From positions 3,932 through 47,511 of the forward strand of contig JAQVEG010000017.1 of the NCBI GenBank assembly GCA_028697725.1: 43,580 bases of DNA, read 5' to 3'. Position 1 is the stretch's first letter; every line of letters starts with the position of its first letter. The notes below the pieces were generated by a model. It did no database searches, had not been told where the DNA came from, and was given only the letters and a program-made list of their open reading frames with translations. The position numbers were made by a program, and so were the translations under genes. Of the stretch, positions 7,693 through 17,037 are shown piece after piece. This DNA is from Anaerostipes sp. Lineage in GTDB: Bacteria > Bacillota > Clostridia > Lachnospirales > Lachnospiraceae.

Positions 7693-9836
7693 CGAAATAC
7701 CTTTTCTACAATACGTTTAGAAGCCTGTCCATCATCCCAACAACAAAAACGCTGGTAAAATGCTTCATATTTTTCACTATATTCCTCTTTTACTTGTTCA
7801 ATATTCTTGATTGCATGGATAATTTCATCATTAGTAAATAAAAGTGGTCCTGGCACTTCTTTCTCAATGTCAATATAAAAACCACGAAGAACATCCCGAT
7901 AACTCTCTAAATCATAGGTAAAGAACAAAATTGGACGCTTTAAGTTTGCATAATCAAAAAATACAGAAGAATAATCTGTAATACAAATATCTGAAATTAA
8001 ATACAATTCCGAAATATCACCATAATTACTTAAGTTATAGGCAAAGCCTTCCATTCCTGATAAATCAAGCTGATCTGCAATAAAATAATGGGTACGCAGT
8101 AAAATCACATATTCATCCCCTAATTCCTTTTGCAAACGCTCTAAATCTAATTCCAAGGTAAATTTATACTTTCCTGGCTCATAGAAATCATCATCTCTCC
8201 ATGTTGGAGCATAAAGAATTGTCTTTTTATCACGTGGAATTCCTAATTCCTTCTTCAAATCCTCTGCAATCTGATCCTTGTTTGGATCATACATAATATC
8301 ATTTCTTGGATATCCCATTTCAAGAAGCTTCTCCTTCTCATATAAAAAGGCACTTTGGAATACTTCAGATGAAAATGGATTATCCGAAATAAAATAATCC
8401 CAGTCTCTGGACTGATTATATACATCTAATTTATAAAGTGGAGTAGCAGAATGAACATCATCCATATCAAAAACAAGTTTTTTTAATGGCGTTCCATGCC
8501 ATGTTTCTAAGAAAATACTGCCCTCTCTCTTATCAAGCCATGGCGGCTGTCTCATATTGTTTACCCAGTATTTTGACTTGGCAATATAATAAAAATATCC
8601 AAGACTAAAACGTTTTACCTTCTTTGGATTTCCCGGAATCTCTGTACTTAAATCATCTAAAATCCAAATATAGCGGTATTGATTTCCATAGGTATTGTAC
8701 ATATATTCGTAAATATATTTACAACTGTCAGCATATTTCTTTCCTAAAAAACTTTCAAATACAACCCAGTTATTTTTCATTTTCAGTTTCTTAAAAATAA
8801 ATTTGTGAATCAACCGATTCATCTGGGTATGATTTTTTAAGATTTTAGGACCTTTTGCCTTTATAATTGCCAAGTCCCCATAAAAATTAGTCTTCTTTAA
8901 GTTCCCTGCCATAATGGAATTTAAAATTTTGCGAGAAAGTCCATGATATTTCTTAATCACCTTTTGACTCATGGAAAGAAGCATTTTCCCTTGTAAATGA
9001 AACTGCTTCATTGTTACAAAATGATTGGACAATCCATGTATCTTATCTGTATACATCTTAATACAAGCATCACAAAATTCCATGGAAAATCCGTATGCCA
9101 GCTTCTTATATCGTCTTGTTTCTTTAATCGACTCTTTACAGGCTTTGATAAAATCATGTTCTTTTTGTTTCCCCTTCATCTGACTCAATGCAGGAAAACG
9201 AACAGGATCATTGTGTTTACGCTTTATATATAATGCTGATTTTACACCGCAATAAGTAGGCTTTGCTTTTAACACCTTTGCCATAAACAACAGCTCACTA
9301 TAAAAAAACAATCCTTCATCAAATGTAATTTCATGTTCCTTTAAAAATAACCGTTGAAACATCATATGAAGCATGGTACATCGACCTGGAAGCAAATGAT
9401 CATATAACTCTGGCTGCCAAGTATCTTCTATCTCTTCCTCTTTTTCCTTCTCGGCTATATAACCAGCTTTTTTAAACCACGAACTTTCTATCTTCCCAAA
9501 AGTAACTTGTGCATTTTTAGAACGAGCATTGTGAAATAACTCTGCAATCCCATGATCAATCACATAATCATCTGCATCTAAAAAATAAACATAAGTTCCT
9601 TTTGCCTCTTGTAGTCCAAAATTTCTGGCTGCCGCTACACTTTCATCTTCTCCGATTTCCAAATGTTTTAATGGAATTCGAGATTTATACGCATCTTCAA
9701 TTTTAGTTGTATCTTCTTCCAGATTGGTAATAAAAAGAACTTCATAATCCGTTAAATTCTGCTCTTCAATACTTGAAAAACAGTCCTCTAGATAATGTGC
9801 CCCTTTATGAAAAGGAATAATCAACGATAATTTCAT
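7689..9836 (-). CDS. Bifunctional GT2 glycosyltransferase / CDP-glycerol glycerophosphotransferase
   Basis: 715 residues in two parts. Residues 1-110 begin a GT-A (GT2) fold: LSLIIPFHKG at the N-terminus and the metal-binding LDADD at 86-90. After a helical linker, the C-terminal ~370 residues are a TagF-type domain with TWHGTPLKKLVFD, GYPRNDI, LYAPTWRDDD, LLRTHYF and TDYSSVFFDY. A fusion of a sugar transferase with a glycerophosphotransferase suggests synthesis of a polymer with alternating sugar and glycerol phosphate, or sugar decoration during polymerisation. It is a close paralogue of the gene at 10830, especially in the last 120 residues, and lies in the tag operon. Confidence 0.88.
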   Translation of the reverse strand: MKLSLIIPFHKGAHYLEDCFSSIEEQNLTDYEVLFITNLEEDTTKIEDAYKSRIPLKHLEIGEDESVAAARNFGLQEAKGTYVYFLDADDYVIDHGIAELFHNARSKNAQVTFGKIESSWFKKAGYIAEKEKEEEIEDTWQPELYDHLLPGRCTMLHMMFQRLFLKEHEITFDEGLFFYSELLFMAKVLKAKPTYCGVKSALYIKRKHNDPVRFPALSQMKGKQKEHDFIKACKESIKETRRYKKLAYGFSMEFCDACIKMYTDKIHGLSNHFVTMKQFHLQGKMLLSMSQKVIKKYHGLSRKILNSIMAGNLKKTNFYGDLAIIKAKGPKILKNHTQMNRLIHKFIFKKLKMKNNWVVFESFLGKKYADSCKYIYEYMYNTYGNQYRYIWILDDLSTEIPGNPKKVKRFSLGYFYYIAKSKYWVNNMRQPPWLDKREGSIFLETWHGTPLKKLVFDMDDVHSATPLYKLDVYNQSRDWDYFISDNPFSSEVFQSAFLYEKEKLLEMGYPRNDIMYDPNKDQIAEDLKKELGIPRDKKTILYAPTWRDDDFYEPGKYKFTLELDLERLQKELGDEYVILLRTHYFIADQLDLSGMEGFAYNLSNYGDISELYLISDICITDYSSVFFDYANLKRPILFFTYDLESYRDVLRGFYIDIEKEVPGPLLFTNDEIIHAIKNIEQVKEEYSEKYEAFYQRFCCWDDGQASKRIVEKVFR

Positions 9837-9858
9837 ACTAGTATCCTCCGTACTTTTC

Positions 9859-10794
9859 TTAACCCCACAGCCATTGTATTACCTTTCTTAAATTTCCTTC
9901 TTTCCAAACTTTGTGATTTCGATAGAAGAAAATACGACGAACTTTTCCTTTATAATAAAGATCACCATAACTCTTTAACAAGTCTATTTCCTGATTTCCC
10001 TTTAATTCATCTTTATATGTCGAGGTAAATGCCTGAACCTGCTCCATAGTTTGGATTACTTTTCGATGGTAGTCAGCTTTCTGTCCACGAATCTGCTGTG
10101 GCAGCTGCTTTATATTTCCTAACAAATCATAAGAAGATTCATCTTCATCATGTCTGCGATGATACATTGTTGGTTCATTTACAAACCCAATTTTTCCAAA
10201 TACTCTGGCAATTAAGGCAGACCAGTAACCATGAGATAGTATTTTATTTACTGGAAGTGATTGAAGAAAGAAATTCTGCAAGCTTCGATTAATCATAATC
10301 GTACAATCTACAGTTGAATTCTGTATTACCAGTTGATTCAACGAAATACGCTTTGGAATATTGGCATACTGAAAATAAGATTCTGCAATCATCTCTAAAT
10401 TCTCATTTACAACAGATAAATCTGAGTGAACCAAAATTGGTGTCCCTTTTCCATATCTTTCTTCTAGTGCTTCCATCTTCTGAAGGCTTAGATAAATCTT
10501 GTCCGGCTTCCATACATCATCCTGATCACAAAACATAAAATATGGGCCATGAGAATCTTGTATCAAATGCACAAATACACCTACAACTCCATCTAACTCA
10601 GAATTCATGGAAACCACAGAAACTTGTCCTGGATGCTTTTCTCCAAAATTTTGTATAATATTCAATGTCTGGTCTGTGGAATTATTATCTCCAATGACTA
10701 AGTTCCAATTTTCGTAGCTTTGTGCACCAATGGATTCCAATTGAGCCTTTAAATATGTTTCTGCATTACATGTTGCTAACAGAATCGTAACCAT
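9859..10794 (-). CDS. GT2 glycosyltransferase (rhamnosyltransferase-like)
   Basis: 311 residues, GT-A fold, family 2: VTILLATCNAETYLKAQLES at the start, GDNNSTDQT in the nucleotide-binding region, and FCDQDDVWKPDKI containing the acidic metal-binding site. The QDDVW pattern is common in rhamnosyl- and related transferases of surface polysaccharides; the actual sugar is not determinable. The start has AGGAGG 6 bases upstream. It sits between two GT2-TagF fusion genes, so it probably adds a sugar to the same teichoic acid. Confidence 0.85.
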   Translation of the reverse strand: MVTILLATCNAETYLKAQLESIGAQSYENWNLVIGDNNSTDQTLNIIQNFGEKHPGQVSVVSMNSELDGVVGVFVHLIQDSHGPYFMFCDQDDVWKPDKIYLSLQKMEALEERYGKGTPILVHSDLSVVNENLEMIAESYFQYANIPKRISLNQLVIQNSTVDCTIMINRSLQNFFLQSLPVNKILSHGYWSALIARVFGKIGFVNEPTMYHRRHDEDESSYDLLGNIKQLPQQIRGQKADYHRKVIQTMEQVQAFTSTYKDELKGNQEIDLLKSYGDLYYKGKVRRIFFYRNHKVWKEGNLRKVIQWLWG

Positions 10795-10829
10795 AGCCTT
10801 CCTCCTAAATTCAGAACAAAAAATGTTCC

Positions 10830-12986
10830 TTACTTTTCAAACACTGCCTTTACCACACGTTTTGCTGCATATCCATCATCCCAGCAACAGAAACGCTCAT
10901 AAAATGCCTCGTACTTTTCTTTATATTCTTCCTCTACTTGATCAATTCCTTTGATTGCCTGAATCACCTCTTCATTGGTAAATAAAAGTGGACCTGGCAC
11001 TTCTTTCTCAATATCAATATAGAATCCACGTAGAACATCTCGGTACTTCTCTAAATCATATGTGAAGAACAGAATTGGTCGTTTTAAATTGGCATAATCA
11101 AAAAATACAGAGGAATAATCTGTCATACAAATATCAGATACCAAATATAAATCAGCAATATCAGGATATTTACTTACATTAATTGCAAAATCCTCAATTC
11201 CTGTAGTATCAATGGAATCAGCAATAAAATAATGAGTACGAAGTAGTACAACATATTCATCTCCAATTGCTTCTTTTAATTTTGGTAAATCAAGTTTTAA
11301 CTGGAACTTATATTCCCCTTTGTCATAATATTCATCATCACGCCAAGTCGGTGCATACAACAACACTTTTTTGTCCTTTGGAATTCCAATTTTCTCTTTT
11401 AATTTACTGATTTCTGTATCATTATTCTTCAAGTAAAGAATATCATTTCTTGGATATCCTAACTTTAATATCTTTTCTTTTTCATATAAGAAACAGCTTT
11501 GGAATACTTCATAAGAAAATGGATTATCTGCAATTAGATAGTCCCAGGCTCTAGACTGCGTAAACACAGTTTTCTTATAGGTTGGAGATGCTGAAGTAAC
11601 ATCCTCCATATCAAATACCAACTTCTTTAACGGTGTTCCATGCCATGTCTCAAGCATAACCTGAGAATCTCTCTTTTCAAACCAAACGGGCTGACGCATA
11701 TTGTTGACCCAATATTTTGCTCTCGTCATATAATAAAAATACTTTAAGCTGAATCTCTTTACCCTTGTTACATTTCCTGGAATCTCAATGTTCTTATCAT
11801 TGATAATCCAAATATAGCGATACTGATTTCCCTTGGTCTTTTGAAGTTCTTCATAAATATAACGGCAACTATCTGAATACTGCTTTCCTAAAAAACTTTC
11901 AAATACAATCCAATTGTTCTTCTGTGAAAACTTTGTAAATATATAATGATTAATGGTTCGATAAAAGAACCTTCTGCTTTGTATCATCTTCCCAAGTTTC
12001 GTTATGGCAAGCATCCGATTGATTTTCTTTCTACATGCTTTATATTCATCCTGACATAAAGCCTCTAATGTCTTACGCTCTTGTCTTGTAAGCTGCTTTT
12101 TAATATTAGGATTTACTGTCTTGGCATACTTGTGAAACCTGAAATACTGGCTTTGACTCCACTTAGAACCCTTATCTTTTCGGAGAAGTTTAACTAAGGT
12201 CATTCGACAGTATTGTGCCAATTTTACTTGAAATGCATCCAGAATCCTGGTGTCTATTTTGCACTGTGACAGTCTTTCATACGTTAAAATCAATTGGTCT
12301 TCTCGATCCTCAAAACGTCCCCTTGATAAAGAAGGGTATAAAATCTCATCGTTATGAAGTCTTTTTACATACTCAGCAGTTTCACAATATTCTATTTTCT
12401 CTGCATGCTGTAGTATCTCCGCTAACACCGTAATATCAGAATAATACTTTAAATCCTCTTGGAACTTAATCTTCTCCTCTATAAACCACTTACGGTTTAT
12501 ACACAGATTAAGAATGGAAATCTCTCTTGGATGCATACGGTTTAGGACCAAATCTCTAAGGCTGCGTTTTGTATATTCCTGATCACTTACTGTTGCATTG
12601 TCACTTTCTGTATACACAAAACGGTTGAACCACGTATATAGCGTCTTCCCATAAACAACCTCTGCCTTGGAATTCTTTTTACAAATCTCTTCCAAAGCAT
12701 CTTCCTTTAAATAATCATCACTATCCATAAAATAAAGGAAATCCCCACATGCCATACTTACACCTAGATTTCTTGCAGATGATACCCCTGTTTGATTCTC
12801 TAGGTTTACTTCTTTTATATTTAGGGTTTTATCATAAGAAGAAAGAAGTGTAGCCACTTCTTCCTCCACATAATCCTTTACTAATATTATCTCAAAATCC
12901 TGCATAGTCTGATCCTGCAGACTATCCAAACAATCCTTTAAAAAATGAGTTCCCTTATGAAAAGGAATCACGATACTTAAGCGCAT
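10830..12986 (-). CDS. Bifunctional GT2 glycosyltransferase / CDP-glycerol glycerophosphotransferase
   Basis: 718 residues with the same plan as the gene at 7689: N-terminal GT2 (LSIVIPFHKGTHFLKDC, then FMDSDD as the metal site near residue 90), a long helical linker, and a C-terminal TagF domain (TWHGTPLKKLVFD, GYPRNDIL, LYAPTWRDDE, LLRTHYF, TDYSSVFFDY). The TagF halves of the two paralogues are nearly identical in the last ~120 residues while the GT2 halves and linkers differ much more, so the acceptor or sugar may differ. GGAGG lies 4 bases before the ATG and galU is 16 bases upstream. Confidence 0.88.
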   Translation of the reverse strand: MRLSIVIPFHKGTHFLKDCLDSLQDQTMQDFEIILVKDYVEEEVATLLSSYDKTLNIKEVNLENQTGVSSARNLGVSMACGDFLYFMDSDDYLKEDALEEICKKNSKAEVVYGKTLYTWFNRFVYTESDNATVSDQEYTKRSLRDLVLNRMHPREISILNLCINRKWFIEEKIKFQEDLKYYSDITVLAEILQHAEKIEYCETAEYVKRLHNDEILYPSLSRGRFEDREDQLILTYERLSQCKIDTRILDAFQVKLAQYCRMTLVKLLRKDKGSKWSQSQYFRFHKYAKTVNPNIKKQLTRQERKTLEALCQDEYKACRKKINRMLAITKLGKMIQSRRFFYRTINHYIFTKFSQKNNWIVFESFLGKQYSDSCRYIYEELQKTKGNQYRYIWIINDKNIEIPGNVTRVKRFSLKYFYYMTRAKYWVNNMRQPVWFEKRDSQVMLETWHGTPLKKLVFDMEDVTSASPTYKKTVFTQSRAWDYLIADNPFSYEVFQSCFLYEKEKILKLGYPRNDILYLKNNDTEISKLKEKIGIPKDKKVLLYAPTWRDDEYYDKGEYKFQLKLDLPKLKEAIGDEYVVLLRTHYFIADSIDTTGIEDFAINVSKYPDIADLYLVSDICMTDYSSVFFDYANLKRPILFFTYDLEKYRDVLRGFYIDIEKEVPGPLLFTNEEVIQAIKGIDQVEEEYKEKYEAFYERFCCWDDGYAAKRVVKAVFEK

Positions 12987-13002
12987 AAATCCTCCAGTAA
13001 TT

Positions 13003-13896
13003 CTATTTTTTCTTTATAATTGACGAAATATATTCTTCTACCTGTTCCTTAAGTTCTGGACGGTCTAAAGCAAAATCAATGGTTGCCTTAATAAATCCAA
13101 ACTTATCCCCTACATCATATCGAACTCCCTCAAAATCATATGCATACACAGCTTGTGTATCAATCAAACGACAGATAGCATCTGTCAACTGAATCTCTCC
13201 ACCAGCTCCCGCTCCCTGACTTTCTAATAAATCAAAAATCTCAGGAGTTAATACATAGCGTCCTAAAACAGCCATGCGGCTTGGTGCATCCTCTTGTTTT
13301 GGCTTTTCTACCATATTGTCAAGCTTTACAGCTCTTCCATCTGCTGGAATACTCTTGTTTGGGGCAACAATTCCGTACTTACTTACTTGATCTTCTGCCA
13401 CAGTCTGAACTCCCACTACAGAAGCACCATGCTTATCATATGCACCAATCAATTGTCCAAGAGCAGGCTTTCCTTTTTTATTTACAACTACATCATCACC
13501 TAATAATACAGCAAATGGTTCATCCCCAATAAATGACTTAGCACACAAAACTGCATGTCCTAGTCCCTTTGGCTCCTTTTGACGAACATAATAGATATTG
13601 GCAAGGTTAGAGATATCATCTACCATCTTTACTTGTTCCATCTTTCCCGACTCAGCTAGACGTTCTTCTAACTCATAAGCCTTGTCAAAATGATTCTCCA
13701 TACAGTGCTTGTTGGCGTTGGTAATAATCAAAATCTCCTCAATTCCACTTGCAACTGCCTCTTCCACAATATACTGAATCGTTGGCACATCAACGATAGG
13801 AAGCATCTCTTTAGGAATTGCTTTCGTCGCTGGTAAAAATCTTGTTCCTAATCCTGCAGCTGGAATCACTGCCTTTCTAACCTTCTTTGCCTTCAT
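13003..13896 (-). CDS. galU: UTP--glucose-1-phosphate uridylyltransferase
   Basis: 297 residues, full length for GalU. The nucleotide-binding signature GLGTRFLPATKAIPKEMLP lies at residues 15-33; GDDVV and VEKP follow at the expected spacing, as does the EIQLTDA segment. The enzyme makes UDP-glucose in the cytoplasm, which feeds teichoic acid glycosylation and, through GalE and Glf encoded 15-18 kb away, UDP-galactose and UDP-galactofuranose. AGGAGG lies 5 bases before the ATG. It is in the tag operon between tagD and the first GT2-TagF gene. Confidence 0.96.
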   Translation of the reverse strand: MKAKKVRKAVIPAAGLGTRFLPATKAIPKEMLPIVDVPTIQYIVEEAVASGIEEILIITNANKHCMENHFDKAYELEERLAESGKMEQVKMVDDISNLANIYYVRQKEPKGLGHAVLCAKSFIGDEPFAVLLGDDVVVNKKGKPALGQLIGAYDKHGASVVGVQTVAEDQVSKYGIVAPNKSIPADGRAVKLDNMVEKPKQEDAPSRMAVLGRYVLTPEIFDLLESQGAGAGGEIQLTDAICRLIDTQAVYAYDFEGVRYDVGDKFGFIKATIDFALDRPELKEQVEEYISSIIKKK

Positions 13897-13908
13897 AAGA
13901 TCCTCCTA

Positions 13909-14313
13909 TTATTTGCTCTCTGTTTTAATTCCTAAATCCTTTTTAATCTTAGTTGTAGAAATTCCTTCTGTTCTTGGAAGGTATACAACTTCACAGTAAT
14001 CCTTTAAGAAGTCAAACTTACCTTTCCAGTCATCTCCCATAACAAAAGTATCTACCTTAAATTCTTGAACATCCGTAATCTTTTGATCCCAGTTTTCCTC
14101 AGGAATTACTAAGTCTACATAACGAACTGCTTCTACAAGATGCTTTCTTTCTTCATAACTAAAGTAGCACTTCTTTTGCTTTTCGTTCCAGTTGAATTCG
14201 TCAGTTGAAATTACAACAATTAAGTAATCTCCCAATTCCTTTGCTCTTCTTAGTAAGTTAATATGACCTGCATGAAGCAAATCAAATGTTCCATAAGTAA
14301 TTACTTTCTTCAT
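13909..14313 (-). CDS. tagD: Glycerol-3-phosphate cytidylyltransferase
   Basis: 134 residues, the normal size for TagD. HAGH at residues 14-17 within [17 protein letters not shown] is the nucleotidyltransferase HxGH motif, and [10 protein letters not shown] near the C-terminus is the second conserved motif. It condenses CTP and glycerol 3-phosphate to CDP-glycerol, the donor for the five TagB/TagF-type enzymes of this operon and the 18.8-kb gene. AGGAGG is 8 bases before the ATG. Confidence 0.95.
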   Translation of the reverse strand: MKKVITYGTFDLLHAGHINLLRRAKELGDYLIVVISTDEFNWNEKQKKCYFSYEERKHLVEAVRYVDLVIPEENWDQKITDVQEFKVDTFVMGDDWKGKFDFLKDYCEVVYLPRTEGISTTKIKKDLGIKTESK

Positions 14314-14329
14314 TTTATATTCCTCCTAA

Positions 14330-15070
14330 TTATTTTGTTTTCTCAAGATAAATTTTACTAACTTCATCAATATCTCCACTGGAAATAATTCTACCATTCT
14401 CCAGCAAAATCGCTTTGTCACATAATCTTTGCACTTGTTCTAAAGAATGAGATACAAAAAGTACAGTCACTCCTTTATCAAACATACTCATAATCTTTGC
14501 TTCTGATTTCTTACGGAATTTCGCATCTCCAACAGATAACACTTCATCCAAAATCAAGATGTCCGGTTCCACCAATGTTGCCACTGAGAATCCAAGCCTT
14601 GCTTTCATACCAGAGGAATAATTCTTCACTGGTACATCAATAAACTTTTTAAGCTCTGAAAATTCTAAAATTTCATCAAACTTTTCATCTAAAAACTTCT
14701 TAGAAAATCCTAACACAGCTCCGTATAAATAAATATTCTCTCTTCCAGTATATTGAGCATCAAAACCAGCTCCAAGTTCAAGAAGGGGGGCTATCTTTCC
14801 ATTAATAGTAACGCTACCTTCTGTTGCCTTCAATACTCCAGATACAACTTTAAGAAGCGTACTCTTTCCAGCTCCATTCAACCCTAAAATTCCAAGACGA
14901 TCCCCTTTATTCAAGGTAAAATTTACATCCTTCAACGCCCAGAACTCATTAAAAGAAAGTTCTCTCTTAATTAACTTAATAATATATTCTTTTAAATTAT
15001 CTACTTTTTCCTGACTCAAATTAAACTTCATGCCTACATGTTCAACTTTAACTACTTCTTTCTTAGCCAT
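14330..15070 (-). CDS. tagH: Teichoic acid/polysaccharide ABC exporter, ATP-binding protein
   Basis: 246 residues from the second of two adjacent ATGs, preferred because AGGAGG lies 5 bases before it (2 for the first). The Walker A GLNGAGKST, signature YSSGMKARLG and Walker B DILILDEVLSVGD are intact, and the latter two have the wording of the TagH/RfbE/KpsT polysaccharide exporter subgroup. It powers transfer of finished polymer across the membrane with the permease encoded directly upstream. It lacks the long C-terminal extension found in Bacillus TagH. Confidence 0.9.
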   Translation of the reverse strand: MAKKEVVKVEHVGMKFNLSQEKVDNLKEYIIKLIKRELSFNEFWALKDVNFTLNKGDRLGILGLNGAGKSTLLKVVSGVLKATEGSVTINGKIAPLLELGAGFDAQYTGRENIYLYGAVLGFSKKFLDEKFDEILEFSELKKFIDVPVKNYSSGMKARLGFSVATLVEPDILILDEVLSVGDAKFRKKSEAKIMSMFDKGVTVLFVSHSLEQVQRLCDKAILLENGRIISSGDIDEVSKIYLEKTK

Positions 15071-15079
15071 CATGACCTC

Positions 15080-15856
15080 CTAAATATATAGAATGAAATC
15101 ATCCTGCTTCTTGTAGAAGAAGAACAGTCCAACTCCAGTTACACAAACTGCAAATACAATGGATGCGCAAAGGTAATGCATGTTCAACGGATGTCCATAA
15201 ATTGCTTGTCTAAAGTTATGAATTAACAAATACACCGGATTTAATTTCAAGATAAATGCATATCCTGAATTCATTAATCTTTCAACCTTATAGAAAATTG
15301 CTGATGCATACATAATAATCATCAATGCAACAGACCATAAATACTCTAAGTCCCGGAAAAATACAGCCATAGTAGCTAAGATAATTCCAACCCCAAACGC
15401 TGTAAGGAACAATAATGCCAGCACAATAATAACTCCAAAAATATAAATTGTTGGATATACTTTAAAAATTATACAGGCTCCAATCAATACAATGAGTGAA
15501 ATTGCAAAAATAATAAAGTTGAATAACACACTTGATAGTGGATAAATATACTTAGGTACATATACCTTTTTAATCATTCCTGAATTCGTTCGTATGGACT
15601 TCATGGCTCCATTGGTCGCTGATGAGAAAAAGCTATATAACAATCGACCTGTTAAAATATATACTGGGAAAGTAGGGTCTGGATTACCAAACAGTGTACC
15701 AAACACAATACTCAACACTATAGTTGTCATAATTGGTTCAATCAACGTCCATAAAATTCCTAAATAAGATCGTCGATACTTTAGCTTGATTCCCTTTTTC
15801 ACTAATTCAATTAGAAGGAATCTGTACTTTCTAAAATTTGCAATATAAGTTTTCAT
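15080..15856 (-). CDS. tagG: Teichoic acid/polysaccharide ABC exporter, permease
   Basis: 258 residues with six hydrophobic segments and the typical ABC-2 polysaccharide-exporter N-terminus (LKYRRSYLGILWTLIEP). Such TagG/RfbD proteins form the membrane channel with TagH and export undecaprenyl-linked teichoic acid. GGAG precedes the ATG. It is the first gene of the tag operon, downstream of two tandem promoter candidates. Confidence 0.9.
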   Translation of the reverse strand: MKTYIANFRKYRFLLIELVKKGIKLKYRRSYLGILWTLIEPIMTTIVLSIVFGTLFGNPDPTFPVYILTGRLLYSFFSSATNGAMKSIRTNSGMIKKVYVPKYIYPLSSVLFNFIIFAISLIVLIGACIIFKVYPTIYIFGVIIVLALLFLTAFGVGIILATMAVFFRDLEYLWSVALMIIMYASAIFYKVERLMNSGYAFILKLNPVYLLIHNFRQAIYGHPLNMHYLCASIVFAVCVTGVGLFFFYKKQDDFILYI

Positions 15857-15890
15857 TTTTCATCTCCATAAATATTATTGTAACCAATGA

Positions 15891-15919
15891 ATTATAACAC
15901 CTTTTTTCATTTCATTCAA
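15891..15919 (-). promoter_or_regulatory. Candidate proximal promoter of the tag operon
   Basis: Minus-strand TTGAAT (15914-15919) and TATAAT (15891-15896) with a 17-base spacer, about 35 bases before the tagG start. Confidence 0.5.
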
Positions 15920-15962
15920 TATCTCGCACCTTTTTATAAAAAAGTGCTATAAACCTATGATT

Positions 15963-15992
15963 ATTATACCATTACATTGTACAGAATGACAA
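15963..15992 (-). promoter_or_regulatory. Candidate distal promoter of the tag operon
   Basis: Minus-strand TTGTCA (15987-15992) and TATAAT (15963-15968) with an 18-base spacer. It lies just past the terminator that closes the upstream cluster and would give a leader of about 100 bases. Confidence 0.6.
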
Positions 15993-16011
15993 CATAAGTA
16001 AATATTTCTCC

Positions 16012-16041
16012 ACAAAAAAAGCTAGGAAAACCTAGCTTTTT
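16012..16041 (-). terminator. Rho-independent terminator after the TagF-GT4 cluster
   Basis: A perfect stem AAAAAGCTAGG / CCTAGCTTTTT with a four-base loop, followed on the minus strand by seven T. It overlaps the stop codon of the pseudogene and separates the upstream polysaccharide cluster from the tag operon. Confidence 0.85.
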
Positions 16042-17011
16042 ACATTCTCAAACTGTTCCATATACTCAGGATAAATATCTATTGATGCTTGTACTTCTAA
16101 ATAAGAAAAATCTTTATCCCCTTCTTTATCTATTTGTAAAATTTTACTACATTTTTTAAATAATGAATATGGATTGTCTAATTTCCCCACAAATATTATC
16201 TCTCCATCCTTCAAATATTCATTCTCTAAGAAACCATAATATCCACTCTTATATAGTTTCTTTGCTTTTGGATGAATTTTATTTATATTGGAAATCTGTT
16301 CTTTTCCAAATCAATCTAATATAATATAGTAGTCATACCTATCATAATCTAAGTGATACAACAAGTTAAGAAAAGAATTTGTCAATCCATTATTCTTCAG
16401 TCCTCCTGGATAAAAAAGAATTTTTTCTTTTGATGATTTTGGAACATTTATTTCTTCATCTCCCACAAGAATTATTCCTTCAAAAACTTCACTCATTGAA
16501 TATTTATCCAAAAACAATTGAATTTGTTCATATGAATCAGCCATAATATGTGTGCATTGAAATATATTCCTCTGTATATTTCCCTCTTCACTATATGATT
16601 TATTATCAAAAAGCTCCTCACAAACATAAATGTATGTCTGTTTTTCTTTCCGAATATAATACGGCAAGAAACCTCTATTTGATATCACGCACTCGGCAGA
16701 ACATAAACATTCTATGTAATCCTCTGAATTATATTTCACATATCTTACATTTTCTCTGCTCTTAAGTTCCCCCTCATACTCAGCATTCACAACAATAATA
16801 TGCTTAGCATTTTTTTATTGTTTTCAAATTTTTCAAACAGCTTTCGTACAATACCCGTAAGTTCTTCCCCTTCATTACATTCATACAAAAAGGTATTGGT
16901 TTTAATTTTGGAATTCGTATATTTATCAGCAAACCATGCTCTCTTAAAATCTTTCTCACTTTTATTACAGTATATTTCAAAGTCTTTTCCGTGATTCTTT
17001 TTCGAAAACAT
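16032..17011 (-). pseudogene. Decayed TagF-GT4 paralogue, frameshifted and interrupted
   Basis: A start with GGAG at 17011 opens a frame that breaks near 16805 in a run of seven A; adding one A restores NNKKNAKHIIVVNAEYEG and the frame continues to an in-frame TGA at 16311-16313. Beyond it the same frame is open to 16032. The joined product resembles the N-terminal part of the 18820 and 17038 proteins (RENVRYVKYNSEDYIE, then a KILFYPGGLKNNGLTNSF segment like the start of their second domain), then jumps to a short stretch like the end of a GT4 domain (IIFVGKLDNPYSLFKKC). The WHGTP, APTWR and TDYSS motifs are absent. Roughly half of the ancestral gene is missing. Confidence 0.75.
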
Positions 17012-17037
17012 GATTAATCTCCTTTATTTGCTATTTA

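Noticed and set aside
16311-16313. Possible selenocysteine codon (in-frame TGA)
   Set aside because: The gene is already frameshifted and lacks active-site motifs, and the family is not known to contain selenoproteins.
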